The position numbers and the translations under genes are program-made. This document shows, one piece after another, positions 47,436 to 59,290 of a stretch of 64,000 nt of DNA (positions are counted from its first letter, which is position 1; each line of letters opens with the position of its first letter). Source of the DNA: Phoebastria nigripes (lineage: Eukaryota; Chordata; Aves; Procellariiformes; Diomedeidae); NCBI GenBank assembly GCA_035582835.1, contig JAYKAV010002541.1, positions 187,552 through 251,551 on the forward strand. Direction: 5' to 3'. The notes below the pieces were generated by a model. That model saw only the letters and a program-made list of their open reading frames with translations, was not told the DNA's origin and did not search any database.

Positions 47436-48774
47436 AGTGCGACACCCTGCCTCACATCAGTTATTAAGCTACTGCAACCTTGTTTCCATAAAGAAAGCAC
47501 AGTTCTACTTGACTCTGTGTGACACTGCTGTGTGTCCGTGCTCAAAATTAAACTGCCTGCAATCCGTTGCCTAAAATTTATTCTGGCAGAAAAACTGGAT
47601 TTCATTAAACACCCATTTCTTCCTAGGAAAACATCTTATTCAATGCTTAAGTTACTAAAAATAAAATTTCAGAGCATTCCAAACTACTTTAATAAAGGTA
47701 TTTTTTATTTCAGTTTCAAAAACTGAAGCTTTTTCCAGATAACAAAAATCCCTTTTTGAATCCTGAACAAACAGGCTGAATACTTTGTGCCCTACTCCTA
47801 CTTCAGGGTCTGGCCCACAGCAACCCAAAGCATCAGCCATGCTGACCGCAACGCTCCCGTGAGACTTGCAGAGTGGTGCCCCAGTGCTGGAAGACTCCCT
47901 GACATACCAGGTACCCCCAGTAATCCCTCTGGCCTGGGACAGCCTTGCAAAGTGGGTGACAGATGCTCTGCCAGAGGGATAGGAAATGACTGGAGACATT
48001 ATCCTTCATTTGTCATTTTTCTACCTTGCTCTCTTAGCAGNATCGTCTTTCTTTTGCTTAAATGTCCCTCCAACCTATACCCTTGTGGCCAGCACACGTG
48101 CCCAGCACCAGCCCCAAAGCAAGCAGCAGCGGCAGCATCTGCCTTGGTGGGTATTTTAATGAGCAACGAAGTGGTCTCACAAGTGGTACCTCCAGCCCCC
48201 AAGACCCTCAGCATAGGCAGGAGGAGCACCAACACTGAGACCTGTGGGCAAATCCTCCCCCTCCCAAAGGCCAAACAGCCCGGGAAAACTAAGTTTACAA
48301 ACCTAAGGCACAGCTGGGGAGAACTAGGAAATATTAGCACCTGCTGTGATGCAGCCTGGCAAGAAACTTAAAGTAACAGCAGCCTTTACCATAGTATTCT
48401 TTCCATTAATTAAAAGGGTTAATTTTGAAAGGAATAACATTCAGGCTATCTGGAGGACTAATTTTATGAATGCACTAAGGAAACAATTTCTTGCTCTCAG
48501 CAGTAACAAGAGCTACATTGCTCTCATCACCCTAGAAGTGGTTGGAAGCTTGATGCGTTTGCCCTCATGCCATTTGTTTCAGAACAGGATAGGAGAGGAC
48601 AAGCTTTTTAACAAGCAAGTGAATTATCAGGATAAGGAAATTGAGCTGGTTTCGACCTCTTTCACTGATTCTGGAGAACAAACCCAGAAGGTACTGTTCA
48701 GTGCCCAAAAGGGTCTGAAAAAGTTTGCTTATTTTCAAAAAACTCTAGGCTTGTGATTGCATCTCCCCCACNTC

Positions 48775-49080
48775 CTTGTCATCCTGCTCTTCCCCAGCCC
48801 GCTGAGAGTTATCTGTGAGACCTGGGGAAGATGGAGAAGGAAATCAGGACCTCCGCTTACAGATGCCACAGCCCCCTCACCATCTCCTGTCAGGGCTTCA
48901 CCCATCAGGATCTGCCTGGGATGCCTCTCCACGCCGCCAGTGGGGAGCAGCAGAAGGCTGCAGGAAGGCCCTGCCTTGTCGTCCTGCTCTTCCCAGGCTC
49001 TGCAAGTTACCCATGAGACCTGGGGGAGAACGGAGGAGGAAATCAGGACCTCCACTTGCAGATGCCATAGTCCACCCCCA
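48775..49080. repeat. Diverged tandem repeat, about 200-bp period
   Basis: The segment ccttgtcatcctgctcttccc ... gagacctgggg ... ggaaatcaggacctccgctt ... cagatgcca (48,775-48,872) recurs at 48,975-49,070 with scattered differences and almost constant spacing of 199-200 bases. The intervening halves are less similar. It may be two units of a local satellite or a simple segmental duplication. Confidence 0.8.
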
Positions 49081-49431
49081 GCCTTACAGCATCCCTGTCA
49101 CACACCCCACCTTCCAGCCTCACAGGCTGCCACCAAACCCTGCTAAAAGCTTCCCTGCACCCTCACTGAGGAGGTGGGACAAGGTGATACAGACTCTGCT
49201 AGGAGGCCAAGCCCAGGTTTAGCCCAGGACAGGATGATGGGGGGGAAGACTTCCTAGGCCTCGTAGCTCTGACCTGGCTCTGGGGCTCTGATCCTTCCAC
49301 CTTGGGAGCGGGAAGGAAAATTGGCCCTGTTGGTGTGGGCTGATGCTGAAGCATCTCCCCAGGGTCACAAGCATGCAGGTCTCTCTGGGGGATAGCTGTG
49401 CTTGTAGGACATTAGGGGCCTCCCACTTGGT

Positions 49432-49510
49432 GACACACACACTCATGTGTGTGCATATATACATACACATATATAGACAGAAGCATATATAGATTCACAC
49501 ACACCTATAT
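49432..49510. repeat. CA/TG and TA dinucleotide-rich patch
   Basis: Interspersed acacac, tgtgtg and atatat runs, mostly alternating purine and pyrimidine. It is a degenerate microsatellite. Confidence 0.8.
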
Positions 49511-50130
49511 GGATGTTGAGGGATTGTTTCCAGTCCTTTGATACCCTGCTTCAGTGAGGTGTCTCCTGCCAGGCAGGTCCATGAGGTCAGTTTATCCTGG
49601 ACACGATATTTAAAGCAATGTGAAGTGCTGCTGTCCCCACCTTGCTGTAGGTTATGGCCAAGAGCATGGGAAGATGGGCAACCCACCCATGAGCAGTTGA
49701 GTGTCCCTTGCACGGATGGGTGAGATTGCCTGCAAAGACTAAGCAACGCCACGGCTGGATAAGGGGCAGCGTTCACTGCCGCTTATAATGACTGCAGANT
49801 TAATTCATCATTATGGATGTCTTGTCAGCTCTCATGGGCAGTGGCTGACCCTTCACTGTCTGCTCTGGCCTCATCTCTGTGCCCCACCATGCTTTCTGGC
49901 ACAATGCCTCCACTCTTCACAGCAGCCACATTGTCACACACACTTCTTGCTCACCCTTCCAGCCAGTCCTGCTTTCAGCCAAGCTGCCACCTCACACCAA
50001 CATGTTTCTACCCTTCATGACCAGGACCTGGGAGGTCTGATCAGGACCAGGAAACTTGGAGGCTCCTTAGCCCAGAATAACCAGCTGGCCAGACCTTGCT
50101 CTTCCCCAAAGAAAAGTAAAACTCTTTGGG

Positions 50131-50163
50131 GGGGGAAAAAAAAAAGAGAGAAAAAAAAAAAAA
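50131..50163. repeat. G-run and A-rich tract
   Basis: Nine G followed by two A-rich runs broken by gagag. Low complexity only. Confidence 0.85.
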
Positions 50164-53100
50164 GGCAGAGGTCTTCCTTTCTATTCTGTTTTTCCATCCT
50201 CTACTTAATAGCTCCAAGTTCCTCCTTGCCAATACCCCATCTCTGGTTCTGCACTCAACACACAGAGTGAACACCCCTGGCAAAGATGCATTCTCACTGT
50301 GTCCCTTGGCTGAGCTCATTATCTAACAGAGTAAAGACCCAAATCATGAGAAAAGGTTCTCCTCTTCCAGAAGCAGTGAACCCAACATTGCTCTAGCATC
50401 ACAGATACCCGCTAGCATCACATCACTGTTTTTAGCTGCTTAATAAGGCATACCAAGAAAAATTATTGTCTTTATCATCTCTTCTCTAGATACACGTAAC
50501 TTCACAAGAAAACATCTGATTCATCATCGCTTGGAAAATTAGCCTGGCTTTAACATGCCCCCAGAACAGTCCCTCCCCACCCAGCTTTGACCAGATTTCT
50601 TTTTTCAGAAAGAAATTTGGCTTTCTGATTTCCAACAGTCTGCAGATTTTTCCGCCTTCTCTATGTACTGAAGGCTGCATCTGCACTTGGCCACTGCTGC
50701 TAGGCTCAGCCAGAGCAGGGACCAGCTCATACACATCATGGCTTCTCATCCAACCCGCCCATGCGTGTTCCCTCCATGAACATCATGGTACAGGTTGGGA
50801 TATGGGTACACTCAGTCCTCACTGCCAGAAGCACGGTTGGTGTCCTAGACCAGGATGTCCTCCTTGACTCATGATGTTGCCCTGGAGTCACTGATGCCTG
50901 CTCTCAGTGTTTGCATTAAATCCTCACCTACTTTGATTGCTCCAGACCTGGGGCGACAGTGCAGCCCACTGCGATGTGAAGCACACAGTGAAGGTACTCA
51001 TGCAGGAAGCAACAGCAAACCTCATCCTCTGCCAACACTTCCAGGGCCACTTCTTTAATGACTCCAAGCAGTACTGAGAGCTGCAAGGAGACAAAGGAGG
51101 CTATAAAAGAGGCCAATCTGCCCTCCTCTCAGGCTATCACAGCAGATCTTATTGCCAGTGAGCAATAAAGCATTATAACCCTGGAACAGCCTGTGCTCCA
51201 CACATTACCTCCCTTTCTTGTTCCCTAAGGAGCTTTCAACAAAATTAGGGGAAAAAAAAGCCACAAAAAAAAAAGAAATGATGCTTGAGGAAAGAGAGAA
51301 CTGGGAAAACATGCAGTTCTCCCCGAAACCTCACCCAGGTTCCAGTGATCAGCATTTCTTGAGCCAGACAAGGCGTCTCCATCTAATAGCCCTTGATGGC
51401 TTTTTCTTCAAGGTATCCCTTTTTGAACTCTTGCAAACCTCAATATCCCACAGCAGGGACTTCCTCCTCTCAGCTCTGCACTGTGGGAAGAAACCAGCTC
51501 CGCTTGCTTCCTTGTAACAGGACGCCCAAGAGCTTCACCTGGTGAAAGACAGTTCCTCCTCGCCCGCTCACAGCTGTACCTCATCTGTCCTATCAAGGCT
51601 GAATAACCCTACCCTGTTCCTGGTGTAGAAACTAACCCAGACCTTTAAAAATCCTTGGTGCTCTCTGGGACTGGGGAGACCATAGTTGTGCAGAGCATCT
51701 GAGACACGGGCACACCCTGGCTGCAGATACACTGCTGCAAGCGGCATTTCCATTTTGTTCCTTTCCTAGTCATTCCTAAGGTCTGTCTCAGACATGGTAG
51801 AGGTTAATCCATTCCTTGGCATCCCGAGAGCTGCAGCTAGCAGCCAGGTGCCTGCGAAACAGAGCATCCCTGCTGCTGGCACATACCTGCACAGCTTCCT
51901 GTTGATGGTGTGCTCTGCGAGAATGGCAAGTGCTGGAGACCCAGACTGTTTTAAAATAGATGCATGCGTGTTTTTGTTCCTCACAGCCCATTCATGCCTT
52001 CCTTCTTAATTGGCGGTGCTGGAAACAATATTAGCTGCATGGGAAATGTGCCTTGCTGTCTGCTTCTCATACCGCAAGAGCATAGAAGACACCTTTTGGT
52101 GTGGGGTTCCAGGAATAGCATGCTAACATCAGGCTGTCCACAGATCACCTTGAGGATATTAGCCTAGGAGACCCAACAGTTGTGATCATACTGGCTGGAC
52201 TTGGTACAAGTCTGGTCACTTCCCAAGTGCACGTTTTGCTTGGGGACTTTTGTCACCTTCCCCTCTCCTGTTAGGTCTCCAGACCATAGGATTAAGAGAT
52301 GAAAAGCAGTAGGATGGGGTCAGCCCCTTACAGGCTGGCATCACCATGCAGCCCCTGCTGCCCAAATCAATCACCAGCAGCTGTTCCTCTTACCTAGCAG
52401 ATACCAGGAAGGTGGGCAGTTGGAGCAAGAAGGGCATCAGCCCAGGCAACAACAGCTATTTGCTATTGTAGGGCCCACATTTTGCGATGGGCCTTAGTAT
52501 GTGCTGTATTTAGTCTTTCCTGTGGAGTGTCTGTTTGCCTTGAGTCTGGAATGAGCAGAGAAATCCCAATGCTCAAGCAAAGGAGAGGAGCACTCTGGGA
52601 AGATTCGATGGGAGCAAGAGAGGTAGGCAGAGTTGGTATTCCTCCCTGGAATAACACTGCCTAAATCCTACTGATTGCAGAAGTCTCATGCAGGATGAGC
52701 ATTTTTGCTTTATTTCATGACTCACAGCAGCTTTGCTCTCTGCCAGATCAAACTTCACCACACACTGCTTTACACTGACTAGGCTTTTAGCCCCATGCAA
52801 CACACAGCCCCATGCTGTTGCCATACTGCCCAAAAGCAGGCACCCGGGGAGCTGGGGCTGCATCCAGAGCATCTTGCTTAATCCCACGAATACCAGTCCC
52901 CACAAAAATAGAAACAATCGCCTTCTCACAGAGGAGCTTGCTGTATCAAGTTTCTAGTGCTCACAGCAACCAAGATAAATTAGTATTATCTTTGTGGCTG
53001 GTAGATTAAAGGGTTTCTTTCCTGTAATGTTAAATAAATGAGGGATTTTTTGTGTGTTTTGGGGAGGCAGGGGGTTTGGAATATCTCCTTACCTTTATGA

Positions 53101-56100
53101 CATATTGTGCCCGCTTAATTTTTTGCATTGATGACATGGAAAGTGTGCTTGAAGCCAAAAATGGAGTGTGTTTGCCATACATGGCAAGTGTGTTGGCAGA
53201 GAGAGGCTGGTTCAGCTAATCAAGCAGCCCGCATTATTTAAAACAATGCTAAACCTCCAGCGGACCCTGCAGTTAGCACATCATCTCCGGACCTCAGCAT
53301 CTGGGACAATGCTGCTGTGGCAAACTCACTGGGATGAGACTGGGAAACAAGCAGAGGAGAGAGCCCTGTAGCCATGGCTCTGACACTGCCTCAATTTTCA
53401 TATAAGAAGTATTCAAATGGGCTTGCCAAGACTGCTTTGGAGGCTAGTCTCCCGTCTCAGGGCAGGGTTTTCATTTCCAAGATGTAGTCTTTCTTTCATT
53501 TTACTGCCAGAATTTTAATCAACTTCAAATGAATAAATGCAAAAGATTTGCCTACACGCTCACTACTGCTCAATGTAACTTCATCTTGTCTCAGGTGGCT
53601 GTTGGTAAGATGCCCCACCAGCTCTCCCTGGAAAACCTGAGGGAAGATTTTTAAATCTCCTGTAATTTGGCCCGTCTGTTCAAGCAGGATGCCCAGAAGC
53701 TACCGAGGTCCTGATTTTTAGGGTGTGCAAGGCCTTTCTCAGAGACTGGCAGTCTTCCCAGGAGGTGCCCAAATGCATGGGGAAGTGCTGATGTCCACCC
53801 TCCGGAGCACAGCCGCCTCTCGGGAAGCGGGCAGTCTCTGCATTTTCCCTTCAGAGCAATGTGGGAGTGTCGGCACTGAGCATTTTGTTGTCCCTTGGAG
53901 GGACTGTGCCACTAAGTCCCGGGACATAAAGCGCTGCGCTCGTTTTCTTCTTTTAGGGTGGCACCCTCCTTCATTCCTCCCAGCTCACTCTGGTTTAACC
54001 CCATTTCCTACAAGCAGGGGTTGTTTGATACTGGCCATTCAGTCTGCGGGTCCCTTTCTCAAAACCTTTTAAACCCACAGGTCAACAGCAAGCCATAGGT
54101 CAACATTAGATCCAAGCATAAAGGTCTCCAATACATCCCAGTTCCAGGAGAATCAAGCCCAGTAGAGGCGGGAGACCTCCTGGCAGGACCTCCCTTCATC
54201 CCTGCAGTGCCATCAGCCAAAGACACAGAGCAACAAGGCAATATGGGCTGCTGGCTCTGCTCTCCACAAGACCACTTGCTTTTCTACTGCCCTGAGCACC
54301 CTCGGGATACGCTCTTGCCACCGTGAAGGAAGAGCTTCGCAGGGAACAGTAGGCTTGTGACCTTCAGCGCACCTCTTTCCTGCAGTGAATGGATGCTGCC
54401 AATCCCTTTGGAAAGCCCTGGGGCTGGCTGTAGCAGCATGTCTACTGCAAACTAGAGCTCTGGGCAGCCACAGATTGCAGCATCTAGCACAAATGCATGA
54501 CCTGGCTACTTTTTTTCTGGGAAACAAAGACGTGTGAGCCTTGGGACCATGACTATTGGGCTCTTGCTTCCTAGGAGTGGAGCTGTGCTGATCCAGCCAA
54601 ACATGTTCCCTGTGGCCTTGTGGCTTTATGGGAAGTACCAAGGGGCAGATGACACTGACACGAGCAGACAGCACTGCCTGAGCTGGCTGGGAGGGAGATG
54701 GGGAGGTGCAAGGGATGCTGTCATGCACGAGATGCTGGGTGTGATTGGCATTGCATCCCACATGGTTGCGGGGAGAAGCTATCCTGAGCAGGCTATGTGG
54801 TGTGGAGATACCAGGGTAAAGACAGGGCAGCCCAAAATCTTCAGCATGTGTGAGCCATCCACATATCTAATGTGTGCCAGGATGCAGATTGCCTTACTCA
54901 TGAAAAAACACACATATTTAACTTAGCATCCACCACCACAGCCCCCATCTCCAATTAAGGCTGTCCCAGGCCCTTCAGGGAGATGATAAAGGCTATAGGA
55001 GATGAAAGGTAACTGAGACAAGCTCAAGGGCTGTGAAACTTCCTCCCCCATTAGCCGCACATGCATATAACCTGCCAGGCTGTTTGGTTTTTCCAGAGAT
55101 AACCCTGGGGTTACACACTCAGGAGCGCAGTCTGTCTGAGCCTGCCAGTGCCTCCCAGCCCTGGTGAGAGCCCCAAGCCCAGGCAGCCTCCAGGGCAGAG
55201 CACAGCACAGCACGAGGACCAGAGGGCATGGTAAGTAACTGTGGCTTATTTAAACAGCCCCAGCCTAGCAGCAAAAGGTAAAACAGCAGGAGTGAGACTT
55301 AGGCAGCTTTTGGCAGGACTACCACGAAACCAGCCACCAGATGTTTCCCCAAGCGCCCTGCCTACCTCCAGAGGAAGGGGCGAAGTAAGATGCTCAGTCT
55401 CAGTGCAGACACCCAGGGTTTAGCCCCTCTGGGGGTGGCTGGTGTTACGTAGTCACTGCTGAGCCATACCAGCCTGGCAGGGCACAAGCGCTTTGTCCCG
55501 AGGGTACCTGAGAGGCGATCGAGCACCTGCCAAGGCCTGGCCGCATCCCAGCAAGATGCCAGGGAAAGGCTTCTTCACAGAGGGGAGTCTGACCCCCCTA
55601 GCCACCTGGGAGGGACACGGGAGCCTGGCGGCTCCTCTCTCCAGCTGCAGCTCAAGGCCTGGCAGGGGGCTGTGTTGACTTCGCGCTCCAGGGCTGCACA
55701 GGCACGTGCACAGAGCTCACCACCCTGCACAGCAGCTCTTCTCAGAATAAATCGGGACTTCAGCCCTGAAGCTGGCAGCGCTCACAGCACACCGCCTCCA
55801 TGTGATCGGCAGCCAGCACAGACCCCACAGCTGCCCTCCTGCTCCCCATGCAATGAGGGCAGGGGATGCTCCAAGCCAGGCAGGGAGAGGCCCCACTGGG
55901 TCCTGTAATATGTGACCCTTCCTCAGATCCCCTGTTTCACCGTCACAGTCCTGCCATCAGCGAAGCAGAGGGACTATTCCCGTCAGCTCAGCATTGGGCA
56001 GAGTTAAAGTGATTTAGTCTGAAATTTCTTGATGCTCCATTTCTGGCTTTTGGAGCCTACTCCCTGGCCATGGTCAGTTTCCTGCACTTCTGTGGAGATA

Positions 56101-56163
56101 GCAAAGCTTTCTTCAGTCTGCTACATTCAGCCCTTGTTTCACTTTGCTCTTGAACATCACTAT

Positions 56164-56196
56164 GGGGGGGGGGGGAGAGAGAGAGAGAGAGAGAGA
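56164..56196. repeat. G12 followed by (GA)11 microsatellite
   Basis: Twelve G bases followed by an uninterrupted GA dinucleotide run. Confidence 0.95.
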
Positions 56197-57749
56197 ATGG
56201 AAACATAGCGGGCTAGGAGTAGAAAGGAGAAGGCTGGGCAAATGTCTGCAGCTTGTTTCCCAATAAGTCTGCGTGAGTTTGGGAAGAGGATTGCTGCCAG
56301 AGGATTTTCCGTGTGTTTACATTGCATCTCCACTGGATATGAAACAGGCACTTTAACTCAATGGACTCTTTGCCAGCCTTTCAACCACCTCTGCAGAACT
56401 GGGACTCCCATGTTCCTCTTGCAATTTGCAAGAAGGGAAATACGGGTTTCCGCTGCCATCCCCCAGGCCTGCCTAGAGGAGAAGTCTGGGTTAGACTAAA
56501 CTCTGTGCCGACAGGGACTCCAAGGAAAGGGCTGCACAGAGGCGCTTGCTTAAGACACAGCTGCCTGTGCCTGAGGCGGATCAGCAGCAACCTCCCAGGG
56601 AGTCCAGACAGCCAGGGAAAGGGAAACCTTGCAGTCCCCAGAGGGATGACAGGGAGGTCACAGTGCTGCTTGCTGGAGGCAACTTCTGGAAGGCATTTGC
56701 TCACCATGTTTGTTTGAAGCCTGGAGTTAAGATTGAACTAATCAGACATTAGCNCTGTGCACCCCAAAGAGCACCCACCACCAACACAGGGGACTTTGCA
56801 ACAATATCCACGGAGCACACATCTTTGTTGGCTACAACTACTCAACATGAGCACCTGCTCGCTTTTTCCTCCAAACTGAGTCCAGGCTGAGACTGAAAGG
56901 CATTAAACAACTGAAAAAAATTCGGAGGGAGCTTGAATATCCTTTTTCATAAGATGAAAGGGAGAGCAAGGTTAGGACACGGTTTACTTACAGGTTAAAA
57001 AATAGTCTCCAATAGTCACATGGCCACACAGTCGCTGGCTGCCACTTTGTTTGGCACTGGGCTTATCTAGCATGCTCCTCCCAGGTGCCAGCCCATGCCC
57101 ATCTCTTGCAGTCTCTAGCTTACCCCAGAAAGGAGCATGCTTTGCCTCATGCTGGGGCCCATAGATCAAGATATCTCAGATGACCCAGTAAAAGAGCTCA
57201 GGAAAGCTCAGGGGTCTCTTTTGGATGACCTTCGGTCACTGTCGGACCTGGTCACTGAAACAGAAACTGGGTCACAACCTCTAGTAAGAGCAAAACTCAT
57301 CTGGCATAGGAAAGGCAAACCACGAGGGAGCCTCCAGTCACTGCTCCAGTTTTTGGAGCTGAAACCTGACTTTGATCTGCCCCTGAATTTACACCTTGCT
57401 CTGACACCAATGTCTGCACTGGCTTTGGGTCAGACACTTCAGCCCAGACTCCAGGAGATTGCCTGTGGACAGGACGATGATCAGTACGGCTGCAGAATCC
57501 TGTGAGACATGAAAACTTACGAAAATCATCTTTTCCCCTCTCCCTGTGTTGCTCCCTAAACCAGGCCAGCACAGTAGCAACCCATGATGAAAATGCTATG
57601 GCTGGCTGTGCCTNCAAAACCTCACCCAGGGAGGAAAAGGCTGAGGCTGGGGAACTTGGAGGGGCTGCAGGGAGAGCTGTGCCCCACCGCGGTGCCTGGG
57701 ACATCCCAGAGGGAGGCCAGGGAGGGCTGTGCAGCTTCTGGGGTCCTAC

Positions 57750-57854
57750 CTTGGTGGCCAAGCTTGGTGACCTCTTGGATGACATTCTGACAGCAGTGCT
57801 TTTGCATTTGAAACACGGCGCATGTGCACACAATTTGAAGGGCTGCCTGGCACT
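57750..57854 (-). other. Candidate exon, unassigned (minus)
   Basis: A 105-bp open segment has a good acceptor (cttattgcttcctag) and donor (CCAAG|GTAGGA). It reads a Cys-rich peptide (ECQAALQIVCTCAVFQM, then HCCQNVIQEVTKLGHQ). I do not recognise it, and no phase-matched neighbour was found. Confidence 0.25.
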
Positions 57855-58478
57855 CTAGGAAGCAATAAGAAGCACAGCTGGCAAGCAGCTGGACCAGGCA
57901 AAGCAGTCTGGCATGCGTGGCTCGGCAGGCAGGGCCACTCCTCATCACCCAGGGGTTCCGTGGAGGCCAGCTCAAGCTCTGGGGACTGCCCGGGAGAATG
58001 ACCCTTCTCCTCTTGCAGCTCCATGTAGGGCAGGCAAAGGATGGTCTCCACAGTGCCTTTGAGACGCAGCANGTGTCACTCGCCCCATGTGAGTCTCCTC
58101 GGGAGTGAAATGTGACACTGAGTGTGTGGGGCAGGTGTCACCTCCTTGCATACCAAGCCCCACTGCCCCAGCCCATGTGTCCATATGAGGCATTCCCCAG
58201 CTGCCCTTATCACTATTTCAGGACCACTTGAATTCCTGGCTCTTATCAGGCTTTTTCTAGACACGTTAGCCCTTGAGCTCAAATGCCACAAGGCCACATC
58301 TGGGCCCTTCCCTGCCCATGCGCTGAGCCAGCTGCACAGAAATTGGGGTGCCAGCATTGACATAAAGGGCAGCTTTTGGATGATAAACTGTTTTTTTGCT
58401 CAGAGGATCACAGAAATCACAGACTCTCAGGCTGCTACTTCTCATGGCCCTGTTTATTATCAATTTCACCTGCCACAG

Positions 58479-58650
58479 GGCAGGCACCTTTGAGTTTTAC
58501 ACCAGTGATGCTTACCAGTGCCCTCNCTGTGGGTCCCAAGTCTGCCAGTACAGGGTGGTTAGAGTTACCAATGCTGCCCGGGTTCTCCAGCTGAAGCATG
58601 TGGGTGGGGAAGTGTCATCTCAGGATGGCCATCACTACCTGTCCCCGCAG
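58479..58650 (+). other. Candidate exon, unassigned (plus)
   Basis: A 172-bp open segment is bordered by an acceptor (caatttcacctgccacag) and a donor (CCGCAG|GTGATT). It reads a Cys-containing peptide (YQCPxCGSQVCQYR, then RVLQLKHVGGE). An in-phase mini-exon with a stop could follow at 58,765-58,791 after tctgcctatag. In-frame upstream sequence would read as a hydrophobic leader. No family recognised; the C-x-x-C layout alone is not diagnostic. Confidence 0.3.
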
Positions 58651-59089
58651 GTGATTTCAAGCTATTTGCAAACCCCAGGAGCATTTCTACACGGGAGCCC
58701 TTGGGTAGGGAGGAGGAGTTGGGCAGCCTTGCTCTTTGCTCTGCACCTGTCCCTCTGCCTATAGGATTTTGCCTTCTGTGAAGATTTCTAGGGAGAAATT
58801 CCAATATACCTGTGACACTGAGCAAGCTTTTTTGTGAGTCCTTAAGCTCAAATGTGGTCCATTTCCCCCTGCACATAAGGGGGAGTGGGCTGCCAAACAA
58901 AGGAAGTCCACTCAATAAATAGGATGCATGCTCGTGCAGATAAGAAATGCTGGGGGCCAGCAGCACCGTGGTAGGCAGCGGTCAGGCCCATGACAGACTG
59001 TCCACTGCAGCATCCGTACCAGATGGGGACATAGCTTGCTTTGCAATGTTGGTGTCAAGCGTCCTCCCTGACCCGAGGCAGCTGCCTCC

Positions 59090-59290
59090 AACCCTTTATT
59101 TAGAGATTTATTTTAAATATATTATTTAACTTTAGAAATCTCTACAGTTTGCTTTGCACTTAAGTCTCAATTTACAATTTATGCTTTACATTTTCTATTA
59201 CAAATTGTATATTGTAGTTATGTACAAGCATATTTATTGCCATATAATAGATAAATATGTATTTTCATATTTACGGGTGTCTAATGAAAC
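59090..59290. other. AT-rich patch with AU-rich-element-like motifs
   Basis: About 200 bases rich in ATTTA, TTATTTA and TAAATAT motifs in an otherwise mixed-composition region. Such sequence is typical of the end of an AU-rich 3' UTR on the plus strand, but no AATAAA sits at its end and no upstream gene is established. Confidence 0.35.

Larger units (their letters stand above)
46331..57100. other. Intergenic DNA without recognised genes
   Basis: No gene with a supported exon chain. Open frames are short and lack domains. Simple and tandem repeats are listed separately. Confidence 0.45.

Noticed and set aside
57137..57505. 122-codon plus-strand open frame with an acceptor- and donor-like pair at 57,165-57,285
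   Set aside because: Composition looks protein-like, but there is no recognised domain, no phase-matched neighbour, and overlapping open frames exist on the minus strand, so it was not called.
58479..58650. Resemblance of YQCPxCG..RVLQLKH to the finger region of ubiquitin-specific proteases
   Set aside because: The match is limited to a few common residues; the LKRF-type core is not intact and no catalytic Cys or His box was found nearby.
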